From Pannonibacter carbonis (GTDB lineage: Bacteria > Pseudomonadota > Alphaproteobacteria > Rhizobiales > Stappiaceae): DNA of 64,000 nt. The notes beneath the pieces are model-generated. The model was not told the DNA's origin and ran no database searches. It saw only the letters and a program-made list of their open reading frames with translations. A program made the translations under genes and the position numbers. Each line of letters starts with the position of its first letter. Position 1 is the first letter of the stretch. Positions 10,569 to 18,146 of this stretch are shown here, in pieces. The stretch spans positions 1-64,000 of the forward strand of contig NZ_PUDR01000011.1 of the NCBI RefSeq assembly GCF_003012935.1, read 5' to 3'.

Positions 10569-10861
10569 GGCAAAGTCCTCCGTTTATCTGGACACCCATA
10601 TAATATCGACATTGATTAACAAATTTCAGACCAAACCAAATTCCGCTGAGGTATTTAAAGTTATATTTCCAAAAGCCGACTTTATACATGAGAACTGTTA
10701 AAATTTACAAGGATCAAACAGGAAACATTCTCCATCGACCCGAATTTGCAGCACCGGCTTGTGCCACGCCCACTCACGATCAACCTTGCCTCGCCTTGCC
10801 AGTTCCCGGCGGAGAGGCCATGAAGGCAGGCATGGCTGCGGGGCGAATGATCTGGGAACCG
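10569..10861. other. Divergent intergenic region, AT-rich at its left side
   Basis: The segment 10590-10720 is clearly richer in A and T than its surroundings and must carry the promoter of the minus-strand Cache/chemoreceptor operon. I could not pick out a convincing -35/-10 pair or operator for it. The right part leads into the rplY promoter at 10862. No gene is evident in it. Confidence 0.5.
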
Positions 10862-10890
10862 TTGCCCTTTCCAGTCGCATCGCGTATAAG
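10862..10890 (+). promoter_or_regulatory. Candidate housekeeping promoter of rplY
   Basis: TTGCCC (10862-10867) and TATAAG (10885-10890) are separated by exactly 17 bases and point at rplY. A start near 10897 would give a leader of about 105 nucleotides. Confidence 0.6.
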
Positions 10891-11001
10891 CCGGCTCGCG
10901 CCCGCACCCCTGGAGGCGGCGCCAAGGGGCCGATTCCGGTTTCCGCGCCGAAAGGCACGGGATGCCGCCGGCCTGTTTTTGCATCCGAAGGAGTACTACC
11001 C

Positions 11002-11595
11002 ATGGCCACCGGCTTTGAGCTGAAGGCATCGGTACGGAACCGGGTGGGCAAGGGGGCCGCTCGTGCACTGCGTCGCGAAGGTCTCATTCCCGCTGTCATC
11101 TATGGTGACAAGCAGCCGGCACTGCCGATTTCCATCCCGGTCAAGGAAACCACGCTGGCCCTGCACAAGGGCGGGTTCCTGACCCACATCGCGACCGTTG
11201 AAGTTGACGGCGTCAAGCACCAGGTCATCGCCAAGGATTACCAGCTGCATCCGGTCACCGACAAGGTCGTCCACGTCGACTTCCTGCGCGTGTCCGCCAA
11301 TGACAAGCTGACGATCGACATCCCGGTCCACTTCCTGAACCAGGACACCTGCCCGGGCATCAAGCTTGGCGGCGTGCTGAACGTTGTCCGTCACACGGTC
11401 GAAATGGTCGTCCCGGCGCTGGCAATCCCCGAGTTCATCGAAGTTGACCTGGCCAAGTCCAAGGTCGGCGACTCGCTGCATATCTCGGCCGTGAAGCTGC
11501 CGGAAGGCTGCCACCCGACCATCACCGACCGCGACTTCACCATCGCAACGATCGTCGCTCCGGCTGGCGGTCTGACCGAAGAAGCCGCCGGCTGA
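11002..11595 (+). CDS. rplY: 50S ribosomal protein L25, long CTC form
   Basis: The 197-residue general-stress (CTC) form of L25, which binds 5S rRNA in the large subunit. The N-terminal domain (about 1-95) has the L25 pattern [21 protein letters not shown], and the C-terminal TL5-like beta domain (about 96-190) is complete. ATG 11002 follows AAGGAG at 10988. In many alphaproteobacteria rplY, pth and ychF are neighbours; here rplY and pth are separated by 2.6 kb holding a regulator and small genes. A strong terminator follows at 11618. Confidence 0.97.
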   Translation: MATGFELKASVRNRVGKGAARALRREGLIPAVIYGDKQPALPISIPVKETTLALHKGGFLTHIATVEVDGVKHQVIAKDYQLHPVTDKVVHVDFLRVSANDKLTIDIPVHFLNQDTCPGIKLGGVLNVVRHTVEMVVPALAIPEFIEVDLAKSKVGDSLHISAVKLPEGCHPTITDRDFTIATIVAPAGGLTEEAAG

Positions 11596-11617
11596 TCTGG
11601 CCGCAGGCATTCCTTCG

Positions 11618-11647
11618 AAAGGGGCGCGATTTTCGCGCCCCTTTTTT
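11618..11647 (+). terminator. Intrinsic terminator of rplY
   Basis: GGGGCGCGA (11621-11629) pairs with TCGCGCCCC (11633-11641) around a TTT loop. It is flanked by AAA/TTT that extend the stem and followed by a run of T. It lies 22 bases after the rplY stop. Confidence 0.92.
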
Positions 11648-11803
11648 GTTAGTGCCGTCCCATGACGCCACCGGCGCGCGAACAGCATCTGGACACCGGA
11701 ACCGTTACCCCGTCACCGGATGACATCTCTCCCCCTCTGTCCGCATTCCCTGGCACCTCTCTCAAGGACGAGGCTGTTGCAGATGTGGTGAGACGGATTT
11801 CGA

Positions 11804-11982
11804 GGCCTCTCCGCCCCCCTCCCCCTCGTGGGGAGGGGTAAGGGGTGGGGGGCACGGAAGAACACCAGACCGAGAAAAATGTGGAGTGCGCCGGTGAAGA
11901 AACGTAAGATTTCCCGTGTTTTAAGTCTGCTCCCCCCCACCCCCAACCCCTCCCCACGAGGGGGAGGGGAGCGGAGAGGCTC
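11804..11982. repeat. Inverted pair of the CCCCTCCCCACGAGG repeat
   Basis: The core seen at 2403-2776 occurs here inverted at about 11804-11855 and forward at about 11929-11982, enclosing about 75 bases. The arms can pair over some 45 bases. Apart from the rplY terminator I see nothing else in 11596-12113. Confidence 0.85.
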
Positions 11983-12113
11983 CAACGGGTCAAACTTTAC
12001 GGGCGCGGTCCTTCACATCGAGCATGTGCCAGACCGCAAATGCGTCAGCCTGCCCCTTAAGCGGGCGAGGACGCTCCTTTCATGTCCTGCCTGAAAAGGT
12101 CCGCGAGAGGCAA

Positions 12114-12572
12114 TCAGGCAAGGAAATGCAGGCCCGTACTATCCCTGAGCGACCTTAGGGCGTCGATCTCGGCCTGCGTGCTTGCGATAATGATGTCCGT
12201 TCGATCACGGCCGCCGACGACACGGACCTTTGGGCCCGAGAAATAGACATCCATCAGACGCTGTTCTCGAAGGCTCGCGATGATGACATCATCGAATGCC
12301 TGTGATGGGCAGACGAGGGAACGACGGGGACCTGGGTGATTGCACGTGCAGCCCTGTTGCGCCAAGGCAGCGTAGAAACGTTGAAACTGCGCCTCACCAG
12401 CCATGTAAGACGTCATTTCACCTGCTGATATTGCCGATGAGTAGAACATTATGGGACACGTTTCGGCTTCGGCCTCGCTCAGCCAATGATCAAAGACCGA
12501 CACGAAGGTCCACACGTAGCCGAGCGGCTTCAAGTCATTCACCGTTTCGAATTCAGGGAAATAGCGATCCAT
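12114..12572 (-). CDS. Hypothetical protein, 152 residues, downstream of the OxyR-like gene
   Basis: I do not recognise this protein. It is soluble, with no signal peptide or membrane segment, and has three cysteines around residues 75-88 (GCTCNHPGPRRSLVC), which could be a small metal or redox site. The start ATG 12572 lacks a good ribosome-binding site. It lies 39 bases after the stop of the OxyR-like regulator on the same strand, so it may be the second gene of that unit. Base use is slightly less GC-rich than in the neighbours, so recent acquisition is possible. That it is a real gene is likely but not certain. Confidence 0.55.
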   Translation of the reverse strand: MDRYFPEFETVNDLKPLGYVWTFVSVFDHWLSEAEAETCPIMFYSSAISAGEMTSYMAGEAQFQRFYAALAQQGCTCNHPGPRRSLVCPSQAFDDVIIASLREQRLMDVYFSGPKVRVVGGRDRTDIIIASTQAEIDALRSLRDSTGLHFLA

Positions 12573-12611
12573 CGTTTGGCTTTCAAAAGCAGTCCTGACG
12601 TATGCAAGCGT

Positions 12612-13547
12612 CTACCGGGATACAGGCTCTACCCCCTCCAGCACCGCGGACGAAAGGGCGTTGCGGGCGAGGATGGCGAGGCGCTGGAAGTGCAGCTGGC
12701 GCGGGGAGCCGGCGCGCCAGGCGAGAACAACGCGTCGCTGCATCGGCCAGTCGGAGAGTTCACGCAGCAAGACACGCCGTTCCTTGCCGAATTCGGATGC
12801 CACATAGGCTGCGGGGAACAGCGACAGACCCATGCCGATCGATACCATCTGGCGGATCGCATCGAGGCTGGTGCCTTCATAATCCTCGCCCATGGCGGCC
12901 CCAGATACGGCGCAGAGCGCCTGAACCTCGTCGTAAAGCCGGTGGCCGCGGCCAAGGGTCAACATGCGTTCGCCGCCGAGCGCCGCCCCCGGAATCTCGG
13001 CAAGACCTGCCAGAGGGTGGCGCACGGGGACGCCGAGATAGATCCTCTCTTGGCAGATTTCCTCATGCACCAGCCGCTCGTCGCGCAGCGGCAGGGGGGT
13101 CAGGGCACAGTCCAGAACCCCCTCCCGCACCGCTGGTTCCAACTGCGCCGGACGCTCCTCGCGGATGTAAAGTTCCAAACCTGGAACATGCTCCTGCAGA
13201 TATTCCAGCACCGAAGGCAGGAGATAGGGCCCGACCGTCGGCGCAACGCCGAGCCGGATCAGGCCACCAAGTCCCGTATCGGCATCGCCGGCGAGCCTGA
13301 CCATCTCGTCCAGCGTTTCAAGCACGGACCGCGCGAGCGGCAGCAGGGTCTGGCCGGCCGGCGTCGGCTGGACAGTGGCGGCACCCCTGTCGATCAGCAC
13401 GACGCCGAGCCGGTCTTCCATCAGTTTCAGCTGCGCCGACAGGGTCGGCTGGGACACGTGACAGGCGCGCGCGGCGACGCCGAAATGGCCATGATCGGCG
13501 ACGGCGACAAGGTACTCGAGCTGGCGATGGGTCGGGCGATAGGGCAT
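12612..13547 (-). CDS. OxyR-like LysR-family transcriptional regulator, peroxidatic Cys replaced
   Basis: 311 residues: an N-terminal winged HTH (about 1-62, HGHFGVAARACHVSQPTLSAQL) and a LysR effector domain. It aligns closely with OxyR, including the redox region: GHRLYDEVQALC here against GHCLRDQAMGFC in E. coli. The position of peroxidatic Cys199 is Arg203 (codon CGG), while the Cys208 equivalent, Cys212, is kept at the same spacing of nine. Normal H2O2 sensing by disulfide formation therefore seems impossible. ATG 13547 is chosen because MPYRPTHRQLEYLV matches OxyR N termini; a start at 13613 would add 22 residues over the operator. An OxyR-type box lies at 13551. Confidence 0.88.
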   Translation of the reverse strand: MPYRPTHRQLEYLVAVADHGHFGVAARACHVSQPTLSAQLKLMEDRLGVVLIDRGAATVQPTPAGQTLLPLARSVLETLDEMVRLAGDADTGLGGLIRLGVAPTVGPYLLPSVLEYLQEHVPGLELYIREERPAQLEPAVREGVLDCALTPLPLRDERLVHEEICQERIYLGVPVRHPLAGLAEIPGAALGGERMLTLGRGHRLYDEVQALCAVSGAAMGEDYEGTSLDAIRQMVSIGMGLSLFPAAYVASEFGKERRVLLRELSDWPMQRRVVLAWRAGSPRQLHFQRLAILARNALSSAVLEGVEPVSR

Positions 13548-13550
13548 GAC

Positions 13551-13587
13551 ATAGATAATATCTATCGTGGCGATACAGTCTATGTAT
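13551..13587. promoter_or_regulatory. OxyR-type operator with four half-sites
   Basis: ATAG (13551-13554) - N7 - CTAT (13562-13565) - N7 - ATAC (13573-13576) - N7 - GTAT (13584-13587). The E. coli OxyR consensus is ATAG-N7-CTAT-N7-ATAG-N7-CTAT; all four half-sites have the right spacing and only two bases differ, symmetrically. It begins four bases from the regulator's start codon and 61 bases before the divergent ydcH-like gene, so it can serve both directions. Confidence 0.75.
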
Positions 13588-13648
13588 TTCAACAATCGGA
13601 CAGCACCTCCCATCTCTTTGGAGCAAGGCCAACGAAAGGAGGACAGCC

Positions 13649-13852
13649 ATGCACCGCAAACTGGTGACCCTGCGCATCCGTCACGCCATTCTCGATGCCA
13701 AGATCGAGCGGGAAAGCCGCCGGCCGCATACCGATACGCTGCGTCTGACGGCGCTGAAGAAACTGCGTCTGCGCCTGAAAGAGGAAATCACCCGGCTCGA
13801 GCGGGAATTCTTCCGCAAGCCCGCAGCACGCAACGGCGTGGTGACCGCATGA
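13649..13852 (+). CDS. YdcH family (DUF465) small protein
   Basis: A 67-residue, strongly charged, probably helical-hairpin protein with the DUF465 pattern: RIRHAILDAKIERE, then LTALKKLRLRLKEEITRLE at about residues 32-50. The function of DUF465 is not established. The ribosome-binding site AAAGGAGGA just before ATG 13649 is near perfect, which suggests high expression. It is divergent from the OxyR-like gene across the 13551 operator, and its stop overlaps the next ORF (ATGA), so the two small proteins should be made together. Confidence 0.88.
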   Translation: MHRKLVTLRIRHAILDAKIERESRRPHTDTLRLTALKKLRLRLKEEITRLEREFFRKPAARNGVVTA

Positions 13853-14064
13853 GCCACGCGACCGTCATGCCCTTCTGGTTCGCCATGCGCGGGATGGGCA
13901 CCCGCAAGCCACGCAGCCGGCGGACGGAACGCCTGGCAGAACTCGACAGCCGGATGACAGAGTTCCTGGCTGAAAAACACGACACCGGCAGTCTGGATGT
14001 GATCCGTCACGTCGCCGGCGAAAGGGCCAGGATCCGCTCCGACCTGAAGGACGGCGCGATCTGA
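13849..14064 (+). CDS. Hypothetical 71-residue basic protein coupled to the ydcH-like gene
   Basis: Starts at the ATGA overlap with the previous gene. It begins MSHATVMPFWFAMRGMG, followed by a basic stretch (TRKPRSRRTERL) and an amphipathic helical part rich in Asp, Glu and Arg. I recognise no family. The four-base overlap, shared strand and the hairpin 33 bases after its stop argue that it is a genuine second gene of a two-gene unit controlled from the OxyR-type box. Confidence 0.7.
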   Translation: MSHATVMPFWFAMRGMGTRKPRSRRTERLAELDSRMTEFLAEKHDTGSLDVIRHVAGERARIRSDLKDGAI

Positions 14065-14096
14065 TCCGAGCAGCGCCGCCAAGGCGCATTCCGGTT

Positions 14097-14120
14097 GGGG
14101 CGGCCACAAGAGGCCGCCCC
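14097..14120 (+). terminator. Hairpin after the small-gene pair, possible terminator
   Basis: GGGGCGGCC (14097-14105), loop ACAAGA, GGCCGCCCC (14112-14120). The stem is very stable but no T run follows, so Rho-independent termination would be weak. Confidence 0.5.
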
Positions 14121-14244
14121 ATCGCCATTTCCGGGCGCGCGATCGCCCCGGAAAGCTGCCCCGGCTCGACACGCAGCCGGACGTCCTGTAAGCGGGCAGG
14201 ATCTTGAGACGCGCCGGACTGCCGGCAAGCTGAACGGACCCGCC

Positions 14245-15066
14245 ATGCAGATCATCGTCGGCCTCGGCAATCCCGGCGGGCAATATGCCCGCAACCGCCA
14301 CAACATCGGTTTCATGGCCGTGGACGAGATCCACCGCCGCCATTCCGGCTTTGCCCCCTGGCGCAGCCGCTTCCAGGGCGAAGTGAGCGAAGGCAGCCTC
14401 GAGGGCACCAAGGTCATGCTGCTGAAGCCGATGACCTACATGAACGAGAGCGGCCGGGCAGTTGGCGAAGCGATGCGCTTCTACAAGCTGGAGCCGAAGG
14501 ACATCATCGTGCTCTATGACGAGCTGGACCTGCCGGCGGCAAAGTTCCGCATGAAGACCGGCGGCGGCCACGGTGGCCACAACGGCCTGCGCTCCATCAC
14601 GGCGCATATTGGCGATGCCTATCGCCGCCTGCGCCTCGGCATCGGCCACCCGGGCGACAAGAAGCTCGTCTCCAATTACGTGCTCGGCGATTTCGCCAAG
14701 GTGGATGCGGAGTGGATCGAGCCGCTGCTCACCGGCATTGCCGACAACGCCGGCATGCTGGCGCGCGGCGAGGACAGCCAGTTCGCCAACAAGCTGACCC
14801 TTCTGCTAGAGCCGGAAAAGGCACGCCGGCCGGAAAAGGCAGCAAAGACGGAAAAGACAGCCAAGGCAGAGAAGGCGGACAAGACCGCCGCCGGGCCAGG
14901 CGAGCCGTCAGCCTCCCTGCCGCCGCAGGCCGACATGCCACAACGCACCGCCCCGAAAGGCCAGAGCCACATCCGCCAGGCCCGCCAGCCCAAGGGTCCG
15001 CAGATGGCCACCAGCGGCCCGATGGCCGAAATGCTGAAGAAGCTGCTGGGCAAGGGTGAGGACTGA
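14245..15066 (+). CDS. pth: Peptidyl-tRNA hydrolase with long lysine-rich C-terminal tail
   Basis: Releases peptides from peptidyl-tRNA dropped by ribosomes. The catalytic domain (about 1-190) is complete: [18 protein letters not shown] with the catalytic His near residue 20, [10 protein letters not shown] with Asn near 68, DELDLP with Asp near 93 and [12 protein letters not shown] with Asn near 114. Typical enzymes end near residue 195; this one continues to 273 with an [18 protein letters not shown]-type repeat, a Pro/Gln-rich linker and a final [14 protein letters not shown] helix. The tail is basic and likely disordered and could bind RNA. ATG 14245 gives the standard [11 protein letters not shown] start. 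Confidence 0.96.
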   Translation: MQIIVGLGNPGGQYARNRHNIGFMAVDEIHRRHSGFAPWRSRFQGEVSEGSLEGTKVMLLKPMTYMNESGRAVGEAMRFYKLEPKDIIVLYDELDLPAAKFRMKTGGGHGGHNGLRSITAHIGDAYRRLRLGIGHPGDKKLVSNYVLGDFAKVDAEWIEPLLTGIADNAGMLARGEDSQFANKLTLLLEPEKARRPEKAAKTEKTAKAEKADKTAAGPGEPSASLPPQADMPQRTAPKGQSHIRQARQPKGPQMATSGPMAEMLKKLLGKGED

Positions 15067-15198
15067 TCGGCGTTGCAAGTATAAGCCCTCATGCACTATC
15101 CTGCGTTGAAGAATCTTCACCGCTAGGGTGGCCCGTTCGGTGGTGAGACGCGACAACGAGGACTGATTAGCACACGCAGCCTGCTCCTTGCGAGCATC

Positions 15199-15606
15199 AT
15201 GCCGATAGGGTTTTTCCCACCGGCCGGACAAATTCTTGTCTGCGACTTTTCCGGTTTTCAGCCTCCGGAGATGATCAAACATCGACCCGTGATCATTCTG
15301 TCGCCAAAGCTGCCAAACAGAAGCGAGATCGTTACCCTCGTCCCGCTCAGCACGACCGCTCCAAGGCATAACCTTCCGTTTGTCGTTCGGCTGTCGAGGA
15401 ATTATCACCCACTGGAGGACGACACGCTGGCCGTTTGGGCAAAGTGCGACATGGTCATGAACGTATCGCGCCAACGTCTGGACGGGTTCAAAATCGGGCG
15501 CCGCAAATGGGCTACGCCCATGGCCAGTGAAGAAGATCTGCATGCCGTGCGCATCGGCGTGATCCACGACCTCGGGTTGCGGGACTTGCTGAAAACACAA
15601 GTGTGA
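15199..15606 (+). CDS. PemK/MazF-like toxin-family protein, no antitoxin nearby
   Basis: 135 residues with the PemK/MazF pattern: GQILVCDFSGF at the first strands, KHRPVIILSPKL, VTLVPLSTTAP and a helical C terminus. Family members are ribosome-independent or ribosome-linked mRNA endonucleases neutralised by a small antitoxin. No antitoxin-sized gene lies within the 132 bases upstream or the 264 bases downstream. It is inserted between pth and ychF, which are often adjacent. No clear ribosome-binding site precedes ATG 15199. It may be an orphan toxin or a domesticated family member; activity cannot be judged from sequence alone. Confidence 0.75.
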   Translation: MPIGFFPPAGQILVCDFSGFQPPEMIKHRPVIILSPKLPNRSEIVTLVPLSTTAPRHNLPFVVRLSRNYHPLEDDTLAVWAKCDMVMNVSRQRLDGFKIGRRKWATPMASEEDLHAVRIGVIHDLGLRDLLKTQV

Positions 15607-15717
15607 CTTATCTTGTGAGGGTATCCCGGTCTTCGGGCTTTAAGACCTAGCTTGCTAGGCAGGTTGCTCAATCGGCGATGACAAGCCACGAGCAACCGAA
15701 CTGCTTTTGTCCACAAG

Positions 15718-15744
15718 CCCCGCCTCGCGCGGGGTTTGTTGTTT
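15718..15744 (+). terminator. Probable terminator between the PemK-like gene and ychF
   Basis: CCCCGC (15718-15723) pairs with GCGGGG (15729-15734), followed by TTTGTTGTTTT. The stem is short but the T-rich tail is good. It lies about 110 bases after the toxin stop. Confidence 0.6.
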
Positions 15745-15870
15745 TGCGCAGCACCGATCCAAACCCTAGTGCAAGCTCCGTCGAGCGACAAACACCCCGC
15801 AAAGCTTGACGTTCCGTGCCCCCTCGGGCAAGAAGCGGCAACTCTTCGATCCAACCGAAAGCGATCTCCC

Positions 15871-16971
15871 ATGGGTTTCCAGTGCGGCATCGTCGGGCTG
15901 CCCAATGTCGGCAAGTCCACGCTCTTCAACGCGCTCACCAGAACGGCTGCCGCGCAGGCTGCCAACTATCCGTTCTGCACCATCGAACCGAACACCGGTG
16001 AAGTCGCCGTGCCGGATCCGCGCATGGCCGCGATCGCCAAGATCGCCGGCAGCAAGGAACTGATCCCGACGCGCATCACCTTCGTCGACATCGCCGGCCT
16101 TGTCCGCGGTGCATCGAAGGGCGAAGGCCTCGGCAACCAGTTCCTGGCCAACATCCGCGAAGTGGACGCCATCGTTCACGTGCTGCGCTGCTTCGTCGAT
16201 GACGACATCACCCACGTCGAAGGTAAGATCGATCCGATCTCCGACGCCGAGACCGTCGAGACGGAACTGATGGTCTCCGACATGGAGAGCCTGGAGCGCC
16301 GTCTTGCGCCGATGAAGAAGAAGGCCCAGGTCGGCGACAAGGACGCCAAGGCGATTGCCCCGATCATGGAAGCAGCGCTGGCGTTGCTGCAGGAAGGCAA
16401 GCCGGTTCGCACGCTGAAGCTGGCCGATGCCGAGGAAGAGAAGATCCTGCAGGGTCTGAACCTCCTGACCTCCAAGCCGGTGCTTTACGTGTGCAACGTC
16501 GAGGAAGCCTCGGCCGGAACCGGCAACGAGCTGTCGGCCAAGGTCGCCGAAATGGCCAAGGCGCAGGGCGCAGGCTCGGTCGTGATCTCGGCCGCCATCG
16601 AGGCGGAAATCTCGCAGCTCGGCAATGACGAGCAGGCGGAGTTCCTTGAGACGCTCGGGATCGAGGAACCGGGTCTCGACCGACTGATCCGCGCTGGCTA
16701 CGATCTCCTGGGTCTCATCACCTATTTCACCGCAGGCCCGAAGGAAACCCGCGCCTGGACCATCACGCGTGGCACCAAGGCGCCGCAGGCGGCCGGTGTC
16801 ATCCATTCGGACTTCGAACGCGGCTTCATCCGCGCGCAGACGATTGCCTTTGACGACTACGTCAGCCTGAACGGCGAAGTCGGTGCCAAGGAAGCCGGCA
16901 AGGCACGAGACGAAGGCAAGGAATACGTCGTCAAGGACGGCGACGTGCTGCTGTTCAAGTTCAACACCTGA
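15871..16971 (+). CDS. ychF: Redox-responsive ribosome-associated ATPase YchF/OLA1
   Basis: 366 residues of an Obg-related P-loop protein that binds ATP rather than GTP and associates with the ribosome. The P loop GLPNVGKSTLFNALT lies at about residues 9-23, DIAGLVRGASKGEGLGNQFL is the G3 region, and NVEE in place of NKxD at the G4 position explains ATP preference. A coiled-coil insert (about 130-200) and a C-terminal TGS domain (about 280-365) complete it. The start ATG 15871 matches the conserved MGFQCGIVGLPN but has only a weak ribosome-binding site. Confidence 0.97.
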   Translation: MGFQCGIVGLPNVGKSTLFNALTRTAAAQAANYPFCTIEPNTGEVAVPDPRMAAIAKIAGSKELIPTRITFVDIAGLVRGASKGEGLGNQFLANIREVDAIVHVLRCFVDDDITHVEGKIDPISDAETVETELMVSDMESLERRLAPMKKKAQVGDKDAKAIAPIMEAALALLQEGKPVRTLKLADAEEEKILQGLNLLTSKPVLYVCNVEEASAGTGNELSAKVAEMAKAQGAGSVVISAAIEAEISQLGNDEQAEFLETLGIEEPGLDRLIRAGYDLLGLITYFTAGPKETRAWTITRGTKAPQAAGVIHSDFERGFIRAQTIAFDDYVSLNGEVGAKEAGKARDEGKEYVVKDGDVLLFKFNT

Positions 16972-17009
16972 GATCCGGGACAGAGAAGCCGGGGGGCGGT
17001 CTGGCACCA

Positions 17010-17168
17010 ACTTCTCTCCCCCCCTTGCGGGGGAGATGTCTGCGTCAGCAGACAGAGGGGGGTGGCGGCGCTTCGGCATAACACCACCTCACGCATGAAC
17101 GGACAGTCTGTCACCCCCCTCTGCCCCCTGCCGGGGGCATCTCCCCCTCAAGGGGGGAGAGGGGGGCT
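17010..17168. repeat. Inverted repeat pair between ychF and the FAA hydrolase gene
   Basis: At 17010-17070 CTCTCCCCCCCTTGCGGGGG is followed by an AGACAGAGGGGGGTG tract. The inverted arm at about 17111-17168 reads CACCCCCCTCTGCCCCCTG, then CTCAAGGGGGGAGAGGGG. This core differs from the one at 2403. It fills most of the 276-base gap. Confidence 0.8.
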
Positions 17169-17247
17169 GCAGTTAAACGCAAGGCAGTGAATATACTCCA
17201 TCGACCGTCCGGTCCGAACGTGACCCCTACCCCACACGGAGCACAGC

Positions 17248-17934
17248 ATGACCAGCTTTGTGATCGACATCCCGAAGGTTCCTGCCCTCCCCGTCGATGG
17301 TGAGGCTGGGCTGTTTCCGGTGCGGCGGGTGTATTGCGTCGGCCGCAACTATGCCGCCCATGCGGTGGAGATGGGGCACGACCCCAGCAAGGAACCGCCG
17401 TTCTTCTTCCAGAAGAACCCGGACAACCTCAATCCGTCGCGCAGCTTTCCCTATCCGGGCAAAACGGCGGATGTGCATCACGAGGTGGAACTGGCCGTGG
17501 CGCTGAAGTCCGGCGGCAGCAACATCGCCGTGGCGGATGCGCTGAGCCATGTCTATGGCTATGCAGTCGCGCTCGACATGACACGGCGTGACCTGCAGGC
17601 GGAAGCCAAGGATCTTGGCCGCCCCTGGGACACGGCAAAGGCTTTCGAACACTCGGCGCCGATTGGCCCGATTGTTCCGGCGAACCGCATCGGCCACCCC
17701 AGCGCGGGTGACGTGAAGCTGAGCGTCAACGGCACCACACGCCAGAGCGGCGACCTGAACCAGATGATCTGGAAGGTGCCGGAAATGATCGCCTATCTGT
17801 CCGAGTATTTCACGCTCGCTGCCGGCGACGTGATCCTCACCGGCACCCCGGCTGGCGTTGGCCCGGTCGCGCGCGGCGACCGGATCGAAGCCCGGATCGA
17901 GGGCTTTGCGCCGCTCGTTGTCGAGGTGGTCTGA
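17248..17934 (+). CDS. Fumarylacetoacetate hydrolase family protein
   Basis: 228 residues of the FAH fold, which cleaves or decarboxylates beta-diketo acids using Mg2+ or Ca2+. Signatures are VYCVGRNYAAHAVEMG (about 29-44), FFFQKNPDNL, the metal-binding HHEVELAV (Glu residues near 76 and 78), GYAVALDMTRRDLQ (Asp near 110) and the final TGTPAGVGPVARGD. The size fits fumarylpyruvate or acylpyruvate hydrolases better than true FAH. No aromatic-degradation genes lie nearby, so the substrate is open. GGAG at 17238 supports ATG 17248. Confidence 0.93.
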   Translation: MTSFVIDIPKVPALPVDGEAGLFPVRRVYCVGRNYAAHAVEMGHDPSKEPPFFFQKNPDNLNPSRSFPYPGKTADVHHEVELAVALKSGGSNIAVADALSHVYGYAVALDMTRRDLQAEAKDLGRPWDTAKAFEHSAPIGPIVPANRIGHPSAGDVKLSVNGTTRQSGDLNQMIWKVPEMIAYLSEYFTLAAGDVILTGTPAGVGPVARGDRIEARIEGFAPLVVEVV

Positions 17935-17964
17935 GCGAGGCTCTTGCTTAGGGGCCAAACGGCT

Positions 17965-18135
17965 GTCGAGGTCCCTCAATCCCCCCTCCCCTCGTGGGGA
18001 GTGAGGGGTGGGAGCACCGGCGGCAATCAATTCACAAAGTGTCTGCAGTCAGCCTGGTCACGTCAGCAACGGGGGTGAAAGTCCGCTCCCCCACCCCCAA
18101 CCCCTCCCCACGAGGGGGAGGGGAGCTTCGAGGCT
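17965..18135. repeat. Inverted pair of the CCCCTCCCCACGAGG repeat
   Basis: An imperfect inverted copy at about 17965-18018 and a forward copy at about 18084-18135 enclose about 65 bases. It separates the convergent FAA hydrolase and AraC-type genes and could act as a bidirectional transcript barrier. Confidence 0.8.
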
Positions 18136-18146
18136 GCGACAAAGCA

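Noticed and set aside
15600-15715. Possible tRNA-like folded segment after the PemK-like gene
   Set aside because: Some short complementary arms exist but no T-loop consensus or acceptor stem could be matched.
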